Assembly (NCBI RefSeq): GCF_020852195.1
Contig: NZ_JADZBI010000095.1
Span: 1 to 59,161 of the forward strand
DNA from: Hyphomicrobium sp.
GTDB taxonomy: Bacteria; Pseudomonadota; Alphaproteobacteria; Rhizobiales; Hyphomicrobiaceae
Reading direction: 5' to 3'
Length of the DNA stretch: 59,161 nucleotides
In this document: positions 33,514 to 42,377 of the stretch, one piece after another
How the letters are laid out: each line of letters opens with the position of its first letter
How positions within the stretch are numbered: position 1 is the first letter of the stretch
The notes under the pieces: generated by a model
Databases searched by the model: none
Seen by the model: the letters and a program-made list of their open reading frames with translations, nothing else
Told to the model about the DNA's origin: nothing
Made by a program: the position numbers and the translations under genes

Positions 33514-36500
33514 ATGGTCCAAGCGCTGATTACGAGCCGCCGCTTCGCACCGCTGTTCTGGTGCCAGTTCCTTTCCGCCCTCAACGACAACTTCGTCAAG
33601 AACGCGCTCGTCATCCTGATCCTGTTCAAGATCGGGTCGGAGCAGGGTGGCGTGCTGGTGGCGCTGGCCGGCGCCGTGCTGGTGGCGCCGTTCTTCATCC
33701 TGTCGGGCATCGGCGGCGAGCTGGCGGACCGCCACGACAAGGCGGTGGTGGCGGAGAAGCTTAAGCGCGCGGAGATCCCCGTCGCGATCATCGCCGCCGC
33801 GGGCTTCGTGCTGCAGTCGGTGCCGCTCCTGTTCGTCGCGCTCGGCCTCTACGGCGTCATCGCGGCGCTGTTCGGCCCCATCAAGTACGGCATCCTGCCG
33901 GCGCTTCTGGCGCCGCGCGAGCTGCCGGCCGGCAACGCCTTCGTCGAAAGCGCGACCTTCGCCGCCATCCTCATCGGCACCATCGGCGGCGGCCTCGCGG
34001 CCGGCAACTCCGGCGGCGAATGGATCCTGGCCGCGCTCGTCGTCGGCCTCGCCGTGCTGTGCTGGCTCTCGGCCTCGCTGATCCCCCGGATGGGCGCCGC
34101 CGCTCCCGGACTCGCCATCGACTTCAACCCCTGGACCTCGACGATGACGCTGATCCGTCATCTGCGCGGCGACCGCCGGCTCTGGGTCGGCGCGTTGATC
34201 ACGTCCTGGTTCTGGCTCGTGGGCACGGTCGTGCTGTCGCTGCTGCCCGTTCTCATCAAGGACACACTCGGCGGCGGAGAGAGCGTCGCTATCCTCGCCC
34301 TGGTCGTGTTCACCATCGGCATCGCCATCGGCTCGGCGCTCGCCGCGCGGGCCAGCAAGACGCGCCCCAACCTGGCGCTGGTGCCGATCAGTGCGCTGCT
34401 CATGGGGCTGTTCGCACTCGATCTCGCATGGGTCGCCTCGTCGCTCGTCAAGCCGTCCGAGGTGATCACGGTCGGCACGCTGCTCTCGAGCGTGACCGGC
34501 TGGCACATCCTGGTCGACCTCGCCGGCCTCGCCGTCGCCGGCGGCCTCTTCATCGTGCCGGCGTTCGCCGCCGTCCAGCTCTGGGCACCGGTGACCGAGC
34601 GCGCCCGCACCATCGGCGCCTGCAACGTGATCTCGGCGCTGTTCATGACCGCGGCAAGCCTCGGCATCGCGGCCCTGCAGTGGGGTGGCGCCGGGCTTGC
34701 CTCTCTGCTCGCTCTCTTGGGGCTCGCCAACCTCGCGGCCATGGTGCTGATCCTGCGTGCCTGGGGCCGCGACGGCATCCGCGACGTCGGCGCCTTCCTG
34801 TTCAAGACCTTCATGGGGCTCGAGGTGAAGGGCCTCGAGAACCTGCCGCCGGAGGGCGAGCGCACCATCATCGCGCCGAACCACGTGAGCCTGCTCGACG
34901 CGCCGATGATGCATTCGATCCTGCCGTCGCACGCGGCCTTCGCCATCGATACCGGCATGTCGCAGAAGAGCTGGATCAAGCCGTTCCTGAAGGTGGTCAA
35001 GGCGCACGCCATCGACCCGACCAAGCCGCTCGGCACGCGCCACCTGATTCAGACGGTCAAGGACGGCGAGACCCTGATCATCTTCCCGGAAGGGCGCCTC
35101 ACGGTCACCGGCGGCCTGATGAAGGTGTACGACGGCACGGCGATGATCGCCGACAAGGCCGACGCCGTGATCGTCCCCGTGCGCATCGACGGCCCGGAGC
35201 GCAGCCCCTTCGGCTACCTCAACCGCTTCCAGTGCAGGAAGACGCTGCTTCCGAAGACCACGGTGACCATCCTGCCGCCGGTCAAGCTGCAGGTGCCCGA
35301 CGGCCTCAAGGGCAAGGCGCGCCGGCAGGCCGCCGGCATGGCACTGCAGGACCTCATGGTCGAGACGGCAGTCAAGACCGCCAACCTCGACCAGACACTG
35401 TTCTCGGCCCTCGTCGAGGCCAGGGCGACACGGGACACGGGCAAGCCCGCCATCGAGGACCCGCTCGGCACGCAGCTTAGCTACGGCAAGCTCATCCTCG
35501 GCGCGCAGGTGCTCGGCGCCAAGCTCGCGACCCTCGCGCCGGAGGGTGCGGCGGTCGGCGTCATGCTGCCGAACTCGGCCGGCGTCGCCGTCACCTTCTT
35601 CGCGCTGCAGACCATCGGCCGCGTGCCGGCCATGCTGAACTTCACCGCCGGCCCGCAGAACGTCGAGGCGGCCTGCACCGCGGCCAAGGTGGACGTCGTG
35701 CTGACGAGCCGCACTTTCGTCGAGAAGGCGCACCTGGAAGCGGTCGTCGCCAGGCTCGCGGAGACGCGCAAGATCGTCTACCTGGAGGATGTCCGCGCCG
35801 GCATCACCTTCGCCGACAAGATCCGCGGCCTGCTGTTCGGAAGCCGCGCCCAGGCCGAGCGCGCGCCGAACGATCCGGCCGCGATCCTGTTCACGTCGGG
35901 CTCCGAGGGCCTGCCCAAGGGCGTCGTGCTCTCGCACCGGAACATGCTGGCCAACGCCATGCAGAGCCTGACGCGCGTCGCCGTCAACGGGCAGGACAAG
36001 GTGTTCAACGTGCTGCCCGTGTTCCACTCGTTCGGTCTCACGGCAGGGCTCGTCATGCCGCTGGTCGGCGGCGTTCCGGTCTACCTCTATCCGACGCCGC
36101 TGCACTACCGCATCGTGCCGGAGCTGGTCTACGGCTCGAACGCCACCATCCTGTTCGGCACCGACACCTTCCTCAACGGCTACGCGCGCACGGCGCACCC
36201 TTACGATTTCGCGCGCGTGCGCCTGATCCTCGCCGGTGCCGAGGCCGTGAAGGAGCGCACGCGACAGATCTACATGGAGAAGTTCGGCGTACGCATTCTC
36301 GAGGGCTACGGCGTCACCGAGACCGCGCCGGTGTTGGCCATCAACACACCGCTCGCCAACAAGTCGGGCACCGTGGGTCGCCTCTCGCCGTTGATGGAGG
36401 CGCGCCTCGAGTCGGTTCCGGGCATCGAGGGCGCGGGCCGGCTCTACGTGCGCGGGCCCAACGTCATGCTCGGCTACATGCGCGCCGAGAACCCCGGCGT

Positions 36501-36975
36501 GCTCGAGCCGCCGCACGAGGGCTGGCACGACACCGGCGACATCGTCGCCATCGACGATCACGGCTTCATCTCGATCAAGGGACGCGCCAAGCGCTTCGCC
36601 AAGATCGCGGGCGAGATGGTCTCGCTGTCGGCGGTCGAGGCGTTGGCGACCGAGCTGTGGCCGTCGGTGACGAGCGTCGTTGTCGCGCTCCCCGACGCGC
36701 GCAAGGGTGAGCGCCTCGTGCTGATGACGACCGATGCCGCCGCCACGCGCGACGCCTTCGCCCGCTTCGCCCGCCAGAAGGGTGCCAGCGAACTCATGGT
36801 GCCAGCGGACATCCTGGTGGTGCCGAGCGTTCCGCTGCTCGGTTCGGGCAAGCCCGACTATGTTGCTGCGCTTGCGCTCGCGAAGGAGAAGATGTCAGGC
36901 GCGCCGCGCAAGGCGGAGGCGCTGGTGCCGGAGCCTGCTGTTCCCGGCCCGGCCGGCGCGCCGCCCGTGGTGTAA
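33514..36975 (+). CDS. MFS / PlsC acyltransferase / acyl-ACP synthetase fusion (Aas-LplT-like)
   Basis: A 1153-residue three-part membrane protein. Residues ~1-415 form an MFS-type transporter domain like LplT (FLSALNDNFVKNALVILILF near the start). Residues ~430-640 are a PlsC acyltransferase with the HX4D motif in NHVSLLDAPMM and the FPEGRLT motif. Residues ~680-1130 are an AMP-forming acyl-ACP/CoA ligase with ILFTSGSEGLPKGVVLSH and the LEGYGVTETAPV motif. In E. coli the LplT and Aas proteins retrieve and re-acylate lysophospholipids at the inner membrane; here all are in one chain, as in some other alphaproteobacteria. The start at 33514 (MVQALITSRRFAPLFW) fits the family; the earlier in-frame start would read through a repeat. 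Confidence 0.9.
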   Translation: MVQALITSRRFAPLFWCQFLSALNDNFVKNALVILILFKIGSEQGGVLVALAGAVLVAPFFILSGIGGELADRHDKAVVAEKLKRAEIPVAIIAAAGFVLQSVPLLFVALGLYGVIAALFGPIKYGILPALLAPRELPAGNAFVESATFAAILIGTIGGGLAAGNSGGEWILAALVVGLAVLCWLSASLIPRMGAAAPGLAIDFNPWTSTMTLIRHLRGDRRLWVGALITSWFWLVGTVVLSLLPVLIKDTLGGGESVAILALVVFTIGIAIGSALAARASKTRPNLALVPISALLMGLFALDLAWVASSLVKPSEVITVGTLLSSVTGWHILVDLAGLAVAGGLFIVPAFAAVQLWAPVTERARTIGACNVISALFMTAASLGIAALQWGGAGLASLLALLGLANLAAMVLILRAWGRDGIRDVGAFLFKTFMGLEVKGLENLPPEGERTIIAPNHVSLLDAPMMHSILPSHAAFAIDTGMSQKSWIKPFLKVVKAHAIDPTKPLGTRHLIQTVKDGETLIIFPEGRLTVTGGLMKVYDGTAMIADKADAVIVPVRIDGPERSPFGYLNRFQCRKTLLPKTTVTILPPVKLQVPDGLKGKARRQAAGMALQDLMVETAVKTANLDQTLFSALVEARATRDTGKPAIEDPLGTQLSYGKLILGAQVLGAKLATLAPEGAAVGVMLPNSAGVAVTFFALQTIGRVPAMLNFTAGPQNVEAACTAAKVDVVLTSRTFVEKAHLEAVVARLAETRKIVYLEDVRAGITFADKIRGLLFGSRAQAERAPNDPAAILFTSGSEGLPKGVVLSHRNMLANAMQSLTRVAVNGQDKVFNVLPVFHSFGLTAGLVMPLVGGVPVYLYPTPLHYRIVPELVYGSNATILFGTDTFLNGYARTAHPYDFARVRLILAGAEAVKERTRQIYMEKFGVRILEGYGVTETAPVLAINTPLANKSGTVGRLSPLMEARLESVPGIEGAGRLYVRGPNVMLGYMRAENPGVLEPPHEGWHDTGDIVAIDDHGFISIKGRAKRFAKIAGEMVSLSAVEALATELWPSVTSVVVALPDARKGERLVLMTTDAAATRDAFARFARQKGASELMVPADILVVPSVPLLGSGKPDYVAALALAKEKMSGAPRKAEALVPEPAVPGPAGAPPVV

Positions 36976-37025
36976 ATTATCTGGCGTGTCTGGATCCCGG
37001 CCTGCGCCAGGATAACCCATAACGT

Positions 37026-37084
37026 TACCTCTTCCCGCTGGGGAGAGGCCGACGGCGAGCGTCAGCCAGTCGGCAGGTGAGGGG
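37026..37084. repeat. Short hairpin repeat, family C copy 2
   Basis: CTCTTCCCGCTGGGGAGAG (37029-37047), then a short GC-rich block (GACGGCGAGCGTCAGCC) and GGCAGGTGAGGGG, the same order as at 33421-33484. Immediately before it (36985-37012) is a degenerate single hairpin of the family A core (GGATCCCGGCC). Confidence 0.55.
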
Positions 37085-37086
37085 AC

Positions 37087-37371
37087 CTACCGCCGTTCCT
37101 TGTCGCGCTGCCAATAGAGGAAAGCGGTCGTGACCAGCGCCGTCAGGATGATGGTGCCGATGATGTCGCTGCGCTTGATGAACGCAAGCCAGACGTCGAT
37201 GCCGCCGAGCGAGCCGCTGCGGCCGACCAGGAAGCCGTTGACCATCATGACGAAGAGCACGACGCCGGCGGTGAGCGCGGCCGCGATGGCCACGTGCAGC
37301 GACCGCTTCATGACACGGGGCATCATGGCGACCTTGCGGCTACCGACGGCGAACTGAGTGCGGTCTGACAT
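37087..37371 (-). CDS. Small inner-membrane protein, two helices
   Basis: A 94-residue protein with two hydrophobic helices (about residues 24-46, VAIAAALTAGVVLFVMMVNG, and 65-83, IGTIILTALVTTAFLYW) and charged ends (RDKERR at the C-terminus). No family recognised. The start at 37371 has a GGGAGACCGCC ribosome site; a 14-codon upstream extension is less likely. It is convergent with the aas-like gene, with the family C repeat between them. The 227 bp upstream hold no recognisable element. Confidence 0.65.
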   Translation of the reverse strand: MSDRTQFAVGSRKVAMMPRVMKRSLHVAIAAALTAGVVLFVMMVNGFLVGRSGSLGGIDVWLAFIKRSDIIGTIILTALVTTAFLYWQRDKERR

Positions 37372-37598
37372 GGCGGTCTCCCTGCGTTCGAATTGACGGT
37401 CATGAAGCGACATGGGCTCAAATCCCGAGACGAATCAATCTGCCCAACAGACTAATGGGCGGCTTCTGGGACGCAACGCTCGCCATGAGCATAAGGCAAC
37501 CTTACTCCAGGCGCGTGCGCAGCGCCCGGTCATTTGAGTCTATTCTTCCCGCTCAGCATGGCGTGGCCATGACATGCCGGTGAGCACAACGATGCACG

Positions 37599-39206
37599 CT
37601 ACCTGCGGACCCGCACGCCGAGACGGACCTCGTCGCTCTCGTAATCACCATCGACATCGTTTGAGGCAAAGTCGAGGTGCTCGTAGCGCGCGAACAGCAC
37701 GAGTTCCGGGCTCGCATAGTATTCGAGGCCGGCGAACGACAGCCACTGGTCCTCGGTGAACGGCGTCGCATCGTAGTCGTAGTGCGTATAGACCACGCCA
37801 GCCGACGCGATCAGGTAGCGGCGGAAGGCGTGGCGCGCCTCGAGGCCGACAGTGTGCGCAACCACGCCGCCGGACAGAAGCGTGGTCGTGTCGTAGATGT
37901 CGCTCTGCGCGGTCAGGAGGAACGATGTGACCTCCGACGGCCGCCACGCGAGGTTGGCGTCGAACAGAAAGGCGTCGACCGCGGAGAGGCGGCGGTCGTC
38001 GGGCGTCTGCCGCCCGTAGCCGACCCCGATCGTGCCGCGCAGCACCGCGCCGGTGGAGCCGAAGTCGAGCCCGACGCGCGTGCGCGTGCCGTCGGAATCG
38101 CGGGCGATGCCGTCGGCCGGCGTGGCGCCTTTGTCGCGCTGGTTCAGCTCCTGCTCGGCGAAAACGGCGAGCGTCGGCTTGAACGCCCAGGCCGCCCGCA
38201 CGGCCGCCCGCGTCTCGAGCGTATCGCGGTCGGCGTTGCTGACACCGTTCGTATCCGAGTAGGTGGCGTCCGAAACCGCCCCGCGGAGTTGCACCGTGAG
38301 CCTGTTGAAGCGGTGGTTGAGCGCCACCTCCGCGCGATCGACCGTCACCTCGGCGCGTTCCCCCACCTGATTGGCGTCGATGGCGGAGCGGTCCTCCCGG
38401 CTGACGTCGCGGCCGGCGATGGCCTGCAGGTTCGTGCGCCGCGTGATGTCAAGGCGTCCGCGCGCCTCCACGCCCCACGCGCGGTCGTCCTCGGAGGGAA
38501 AGTCGTCGTGAAAGGTGGTGAGGCTCGTGCCCTTGAGCTCGAGCGCGTGCACGGACCAGTTGGAGACGAGACGCGAGACCGAGCGGATCTCGGCGGCGAT
38601 GTCGGAGTGTGCGTCGGGCGAGGATAGGACGTTGTCGGTCGCGAGCCCGCCGATCTCGATCTCGGGGAAGAACACGAAGCTGCCGATGCGGATGCCGATG
38701 GGATCGTAAGGCTCGAAGCGGGCGAGCCGCGCCGGTCGCCGGTCGGTGGCGACGGGGTCGATGTCCTCGACCTGGAACAGCAGCGGATCGTAGCCGGCAG
38801 GCGGATTGCGGAACGCGTCAAGGTCCTCCGACGGACGCGTGTCCCGCGTCGGGTCCGCGCCGTCCTCGGGAGGCTCCGGCTCGGCGAGATCGATGACACC
38901 GTCGGCCAGCGCGGGACCGTCCGCCGGTGCCGATGCTTCCCCGTCTCCGGGTACGATCTCCTCGGCGTCGGAGAAGGAATTCTCGCCCGGCCCGCCTTCG
39001 CCCGCAGGGTCGTCATCCTGATCGTAGAGGGAGTCGCCTGCGGGTCTCCGAAGGCGCTGCGCCGTTTCGTAGGCGGCCGCCACGTCGGCGAGATCACGGG
39101 GAGAGGGTGTCCACTCCTGCGCGTTGGCGGAGGGCGCGTGCGAAAGCGCGGCGACCAGCGTTGCCACCGCGAAACCGAACAGGATCAAGCCGAGCCGCCG
39201 GACCAC
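37599..39206 (-). CDS. Outer-membrane beta-barrel protein (BBP2-like)
   Basis: A 535-residue protein with a signal peptide (MVRRLGLILFGFAVATLVAALSHAPS in two runs, cleavage near ANAQE), then a long acidic low-complexity linker (about residues 55-130, rich in Asp/Glu/Pro), and a C-terminal region of ~370 residues with alternating hydrophobic strands, typical of outer-membrane barrels. The C-terminus VRLGVRVRR ends in Arg rather than the usual Phe/Tyr. The likely fold is the putative beta-barrel porin 2 family. Cargo or ligand is unknown. It is transcribed alone, divergent from nothing nearby on the plus strand. Confidence 0.78.
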   Translation of the reverse strand: MVRRLGLILFGFAVATLVAALSHAPSANAQEWTPSPRDLADVAAAYETAQRLRRPAGDSLYDQDDDPAGEGGPGENSFSDAEEIVPGDGEASAPADGPALADGVIDLAEPEPPEDGADPTRDTRPSEDLDAFRNPPAGYDPLLFQVEDIDPVATDRRPARLARFEPYDPIGIRIGSFVFFPEIEIGGLATDNVLSSPDAHSDIAAEIRSVSRLVSNWSVHALELKGTSLTTFHDDFPSEDDRAWGVEARGRLDITRRTNLQAIAGRDVSREDRSAIDANQVGERAEVTVDRAEVALNHRFNRLTVQLRGAVSDATYSDTNGVSNADRDTLETRAAVRAAWAFKPTLAVFAEQELNQRDKGATPADGIARDSDGTRTRVGLDFGSTGAVLRGTIGVGYGRQTPDDRRLSAVDAFLFDANLAWRPSEVTSFLLTAQSDIYDTTTLLSGGVVAHTVGLEARHAFRRYLIASAGVVYTHYDYDATPFTEDQWLSFAGLEYYASPELVLFARYEHLDFASNDVDGDYESDEVRLGVRVRR

Positions 39207-39336
39207 CGAGTGGCGCCCTCATGAGGATGAACCGCACGCGACGCACACTGAAAAGCCGGGCCAATGGCCCGGCGCGAACACGTTTCGACACTAGGGAGCG
39301 GCGGTTAACGGGCGCTTAAGCATTGCAGCGGGATCT

Positions 39337-39365
39337 CCCTCTCTCCCTGCTAGCGGGGGAGAGGG
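39337..39365. repeat. GC-rich hairpin downstream of nfeD
   Basis: CCCTCTCTCCC (39337-39347), loop TGCTAGC, GGGGGAGAGGG (39355-39365), an 11-bp stem with one G-T pair. No T-tract follows on the minus strand, so it may act as an mRNA 3'-end stabiliser rather than a classical terminator. A related CCCTCCCCGCGAAGGGGGAGGGG hairpin (in two parts) lies at 39953-39975 after the SPFH gene. Confidence 0.5.
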
Positions 39366-39375
39366 ATGCAATCTA

Positions 39376-39834
39376 TCACGCCGGCTCGACGGTGAAGACG
39401 ATGCCGTTGGCGCCGGTGATGCGCACGCGTGAGCCCTTGGGGGCATCGGCGCCCGCGGCGAGCCACAGCGTGTCGTCCACGCGCACCCGCCCGCGGCCGC
39501 CCGAGATGGCATCCTCCACCACGACTACGCGCCCGAAATACTGCGCGCCTCTCTGGTTGAGGTCCTTCTCGGCGCTTTCCACGCTCTGCAGGTTGGCGAA
39601 ACGGCGCACGGCGAACACCGTTGCGACCGAGATGAGCGCGAACAGCACGAGCTGCCAGGGCTGGCTGATGGCGTCACCGGTACCGAACAGCAGCACGCCG
39701 ACGACGACGGCCGAGATGCCGAACCAGAGGAAGTAGACGCCGGGGATCAGCGTCTCCAGCGCCATGAGCAGCACGCCCGCAATGACCCAGCTCCAAGGGC
39801 CGAGGCTGGCGAAGAAATCGATCAGGGCGGACAT
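39376..39834 (-). CDS. NfeD-family membrane protein
   Basis: A 152-residue membrane protein with three hydrophobic segments (residues ~9-28, 31-48, 54-73) and a C-terminal soluble OB-fold domain (QYFGRVVVVEDAISGGRGRV, then RITGANGIVFTVEP). NfeD proteins normally work with an SPFH partner encoded next door, as here, in membrane quality control or lipid-domain organisation. The start at 39834 has a GGGGATCGCCC ribosome site. It follows the SPFH gene by 164 bp, with a palindromic promoter-like sequence between them. Confidence 0.88.
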   Translation of the reverse strand: MSALIDFFASLGPWSWVIAGVLLMALETLIPGVYFLWFGISAVVVGVLLFGTGDAISQPWQLVLFALISVATVFAVRRFANLQSVESAEKDLNQRGAQYFGRVVVVEDAISGGRGRVRVDDTLWLAAGADAPKGSRVRITGANGIVFTVEPA

Positions 39835-39868
39835 GGGCGATCCCCGTGGTTGATGAAGCATTCAAATG

Positions 39869-39906
39869 CCGAGCCGATTATATCGGCTCGGTCGAAACCA
39901 AGACAA
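39869..39906 (-). promoter_or_regulatory. Promoter-like site with TATAAT inside a palindrome, upstream of nfeD
   Basis: On the minus strand TTGTCT (39906-39901), an 18-bp spacer and a perfect TATAAT (39882-39877). The TATAAT lies at the centre of the 23-bp inverted repeat CCGAGCCGA-TATAA-TCGGCTCGG (39869-39891). A dimeric repressor bound there would block RNA polymerase. It is 35 bp from the nfeD start codon and could give nfeD its own promoter. Confidence 0.5.
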
Positions 39907-39998
39907 TCAGGCTCTACGGTCGCCTTGGCGACATCCTTCCCCGCAACCTTGACCCTCCCCGCGAAGGGGGAGGGGAAAAGTGGACGGGCTTGCGCCGG

Positions 39999-40976
39999 TT
40001 AGCCTCGGGAGGACGGAACGCTGGTGGAGCGGCCCGGCGGTGTCGTGGGGGCTTGCGGGCCTTTCGGTCCGAACGCCTCGCCGGTGATCTGCGCCAGACC
40101 GGCCAGCGAGCCGATCACCGACGAGGCCTCGAGCGGCATCAAGATGACCTTCTGGTTTGGCGCTTTTGCCAGCTCCTCCAGCGCCTTCACGTAGTTGTTG
40201 GCGACGAAGTAATTGATGGCCTGCACGTTGCCCTTGGCGATGGCATCGGAGACGAGGGACGTGGCCTTGGCCTCGGCCTCGGCTGCGCGCTCGCGTGCTT
40301 CGGCGTCCTTGAAGGCCGCCTCGCGCCGACCCTCGGCCTCGAGCACCACGGCCTGCTTCTCGCCCTCGGCCTTGAGGATGGCGGCGGCGCGCAAGCCTTC
40401 GCTTTCGAGGATTTGGGCGCGCTTCTCGCGCTCGGCCTTCATCTGCCGCGCCATGGCGTCGATAAGGTCGCGCGGCGGCGCGATGTCCTTGATCTCGATG
40501 CGCGTCACTTTCACGCCCCAGGCTTCCGTCGCATGATCGACGACATCGAGGAGCTGCGCGTTGATCTTGTCGCGGTTGGAGAGCAGGTCGTCGAGGTCCA
40601 TGGAGCCCATGACGGTTCGGATGTTGGTCATGGTCAGGTTGACGGTGGCGTTCTCCAGGTCGTCGACCTCGTAGGCGGACTTGGCGGCGTTCAGCACTTG
40701 GAAGAAGGCGACGCCGTCGACGCGCACCATGGCGTTGTCGCGCGTGATGACATCCTGGCTCGGGATCTCGATCACCTGCTCCTTGACGTTGACGTGATGG
40801 CCGACGCGCTCGACGACGGGCACGAGGAAATGCAGCCCCGGGGTCAGCGTGCGTGTGAAGCGGCCGAAGCTCTCGACCGTGTAGTTGTAGCCCTGCGGCA
40901 CCACCTTGACCGTCGACCACAGCACGGCCGCAGCCAGTACGATCAAAAGCAGGCCGAAGACCTCGAAGCCCAACAT
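39999..40976 (-). CDS. SPFH/Band 7 membrane protein (QmcA/stomatin-like)
   Basis: A 325-residue protein: one N-terminal membrane helix (about residues 4-22), an SPFH domain (QGYNYTVESFGRFTRTLTPG; HVNVKEQVIEIPSQDVITRD; then GVKVTRIEIKDIAPPRDLID) and a long charged coiled coil (MKAEREKRAQILESEG, AEGEKQAVVLEAEGRREAAF). This is the slipin/QmcA class that forms large membrane-associated cages, often regulating FtsH-type proteases. It is paired with an NfeD gene downstream. The start at 40976 has an AAAGGAAACGCATCC ribosome site. The 238 bp upstream up to hemH show nothing clear. Confidence 0.92.
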   Translation of the reverse strand: MLGFEVFGLLLIVLAAAVLWSTVKVVPQGYNYTVESFGRFTRTLTPGLHFLVPVVERVGHHVNVKEQVIEIPSQDVITRDNAMVRVDGVAFFQVLNAAKSAYEVDDLENATVNLTMTNIRTVMGSMDLDDLLSNRDKINAQLLDVVDHATEAWGVKVTRIEIKDIAPPRDLIDAMARQMKAEREKRAQILESEGLRAAAILKAEGEKQAVVLEAEGRREAAFKDAEARERAAEAEAKATSLVSDAIAKGNVQAINYFVANNYVKALEELAKAPNQKVILMPLEASSVIGSLAGLAQITGEAFGPKGPQAPTTPPGRSTSVPSSRG

Positions 40977-41214
40977 GGATGCGTTTCCTTTCGCGACCGG
41001 TACGTCTCTGAGCACAGACTATTCTGCCCTCAAACTAGGCGCGTTTGTGGGCAGAGGTCAGCGACGATGTAAATTGATCCTTACTCCCCGCAGCTCCGCA
41101 GGGAACTGACGGCTCTCCGGCTCGCCCCATGCGACATACAACAGATGCAGGCTGTCGATTGAGGAAGCAGCAAGTTCTTGAGCGATGCGGCGACATCGCC
41201 TAGGCGGCGCCGTC

Positions 41215-42270
41215 CTAGATCCAGCCCGAGAGCTCGCGGCGCACAATGGCCTCGATGACGTCGACGCCCGCCTCGCTCTCGTTGAGTGCCGGCAGGTAGG
41301 CGAACTTCTCCCCGCCACCGGCCTCGAAGATGTGGCGGTTCTCCCCATCGAGCTCCTCGAGCGTTTCCAGGCAGTCAGCCGAGAAGCCCGGCGCGACGAG
41401 CGCAAGGCGCTTGATGCCCTCGGCGGCCAGCCGCTCGACGGTCTTGTCCGTGTAGGGCTGCAGCCACGGATCGTTGCCGAAGCGCGACTGGAACGTCGTC
41501 AGCCAGCGGTCGGCAGGCCAGGAGAGCGCCGCGCGAACCAGCTCCGATGTCTTGAGGCACTGCGGATAGTAGGGATCGCCCTTCTCGTAGTACTTCTCCG
41601 GCATGCCGTGGAACGTGGCGATGATGCGCTCGGGCTCGAAGTCGAGCTTGGCGAGGCTCGCCTCCATCGAGCGGGCGATGCGGTCGATGTAGACCGGGTC
41701 GTCGAAGTAGGCCGGCGCCACGCGCACGGCCGGCTGGCGGCGCATCTTCATTAGCGCGCGGAATGCCTGATCGGCGGCCGTGGCGGTCGTCGCGGCGGCG
41801 TACTGCGGATAGAGCGGCACCAGCAGAATGCGGTCACAGCCCGCGGCGACCAGCGCCTCGATGCGGCTTGCCGTCGTCGGGTTGGCATACCGCATGGCCC
41901 AATCCACGACCACGTTCGGATGCTGGGCGAGACGCTGCGCCAGCGTTTCGGCCTGCGCGCGCGAGATGGTCTTGAGCGGGCCCTCGTCGCGGTCGTTGTT
42001 CCAGATGGTCGCGTAGTCGCGACCCTTGCGGCCGGGGCGGACCGTCAGGATGATCAGATTCAGGATCGGCCACCACTTCCACTTCGGCTCCTCGATGACG
42101 CGCTCGTCCGAAAGGAACTCCTTGAGGTAGCGGCGCATGGACCAGTAGTCGGTGCCGTCCGGCGTGCCGAGGTTGAGCAGCAGCACGCCGACGCGGTCGT
42201 TGCTGGCGGCAACAGGCCCCTCCGGCGTGCGGTAGGTCTCCTGGCCGGTTTCCTCGACTTTCGTCAGCAT
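41215..42270 (-). CDS. hemH: Ferrochelatase
   Basis: Inserts Fe2+ into protoporphyrin IX, the last step of haem synthesis. The 351 residues include VLLLNLGTPDGTDYWSMRRY, RDEGPLKTISRAQAETLAQ, ATFHGMPEKYYEKGDPYYPQ with the catalytic His near residue 214, and LVAPGFSADCLETLEELDGE near the C-terminus. Length is typical for proteobacteria. The gene is preceded on the same strand by the CHAD gene, 107 bp away. I looked for a consensus Irr/ICE box upstream and did not see one. Confidence 0.96.
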   Translation of the reverse strand: MLTKVEETGQETYRTPEGPVAASNDRVGVLLLNLGTPDGTDYWSMRRYLKEFLSDERVIEEPKWKWWPILNLIILTVRPGRKGRDYATIWNNDRDEGPLKTISRAQAETLAQRLAQHPNVVVDWAMRYANPTTASRIEALVAAGCDRILLVPLYPQYAAATTATAADQAFRALMKMRRQPAVRVAPAYFDDPVYIDRIARSMEASLAKLDFEPERIIATFHGMPEKYYEKGDPYYPQCLKTSELVRAALSWPADRWLTTFQSRFGNDPWLQPYTDKTVERLAAEGIKRLALVAPGFSADCLETLEELDGENRHIFEAGGGEKFAYLPALNESEAGVDVIEAIVRRELSGWI

Positions 42271-42377
42271 GGTGTGCTCTCTTGTGGTCTCTGCCGAGCC
42301 TTGTAACGCATATCAGGCCGGGACCGGTCCGCTTTTTGTTACGGGCTTGGCGAAGAGCCGCATGGCGGAAAACCCCG

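Noticed and set aside
33502-36561. A 1019-codon open frame on the minus strand
   Set aside because: It is antisense to the MFS/PlsC/ligase gene. Its translation is Asp/Arg/His-rich, has no family motif, and is the usual shadow of a GC-rich gene.
41058-41405. A 115-codon minus-strand frame at the end of hemH
   Set aside because: Most of it is a shadow of hemH in another frame, and the last part has no ribosome site or family likeness.
42271-42377. Iron-responsive (Irr/RirA) box upstream of hemH
   Set aside because: No convincing match to the known box sequences.
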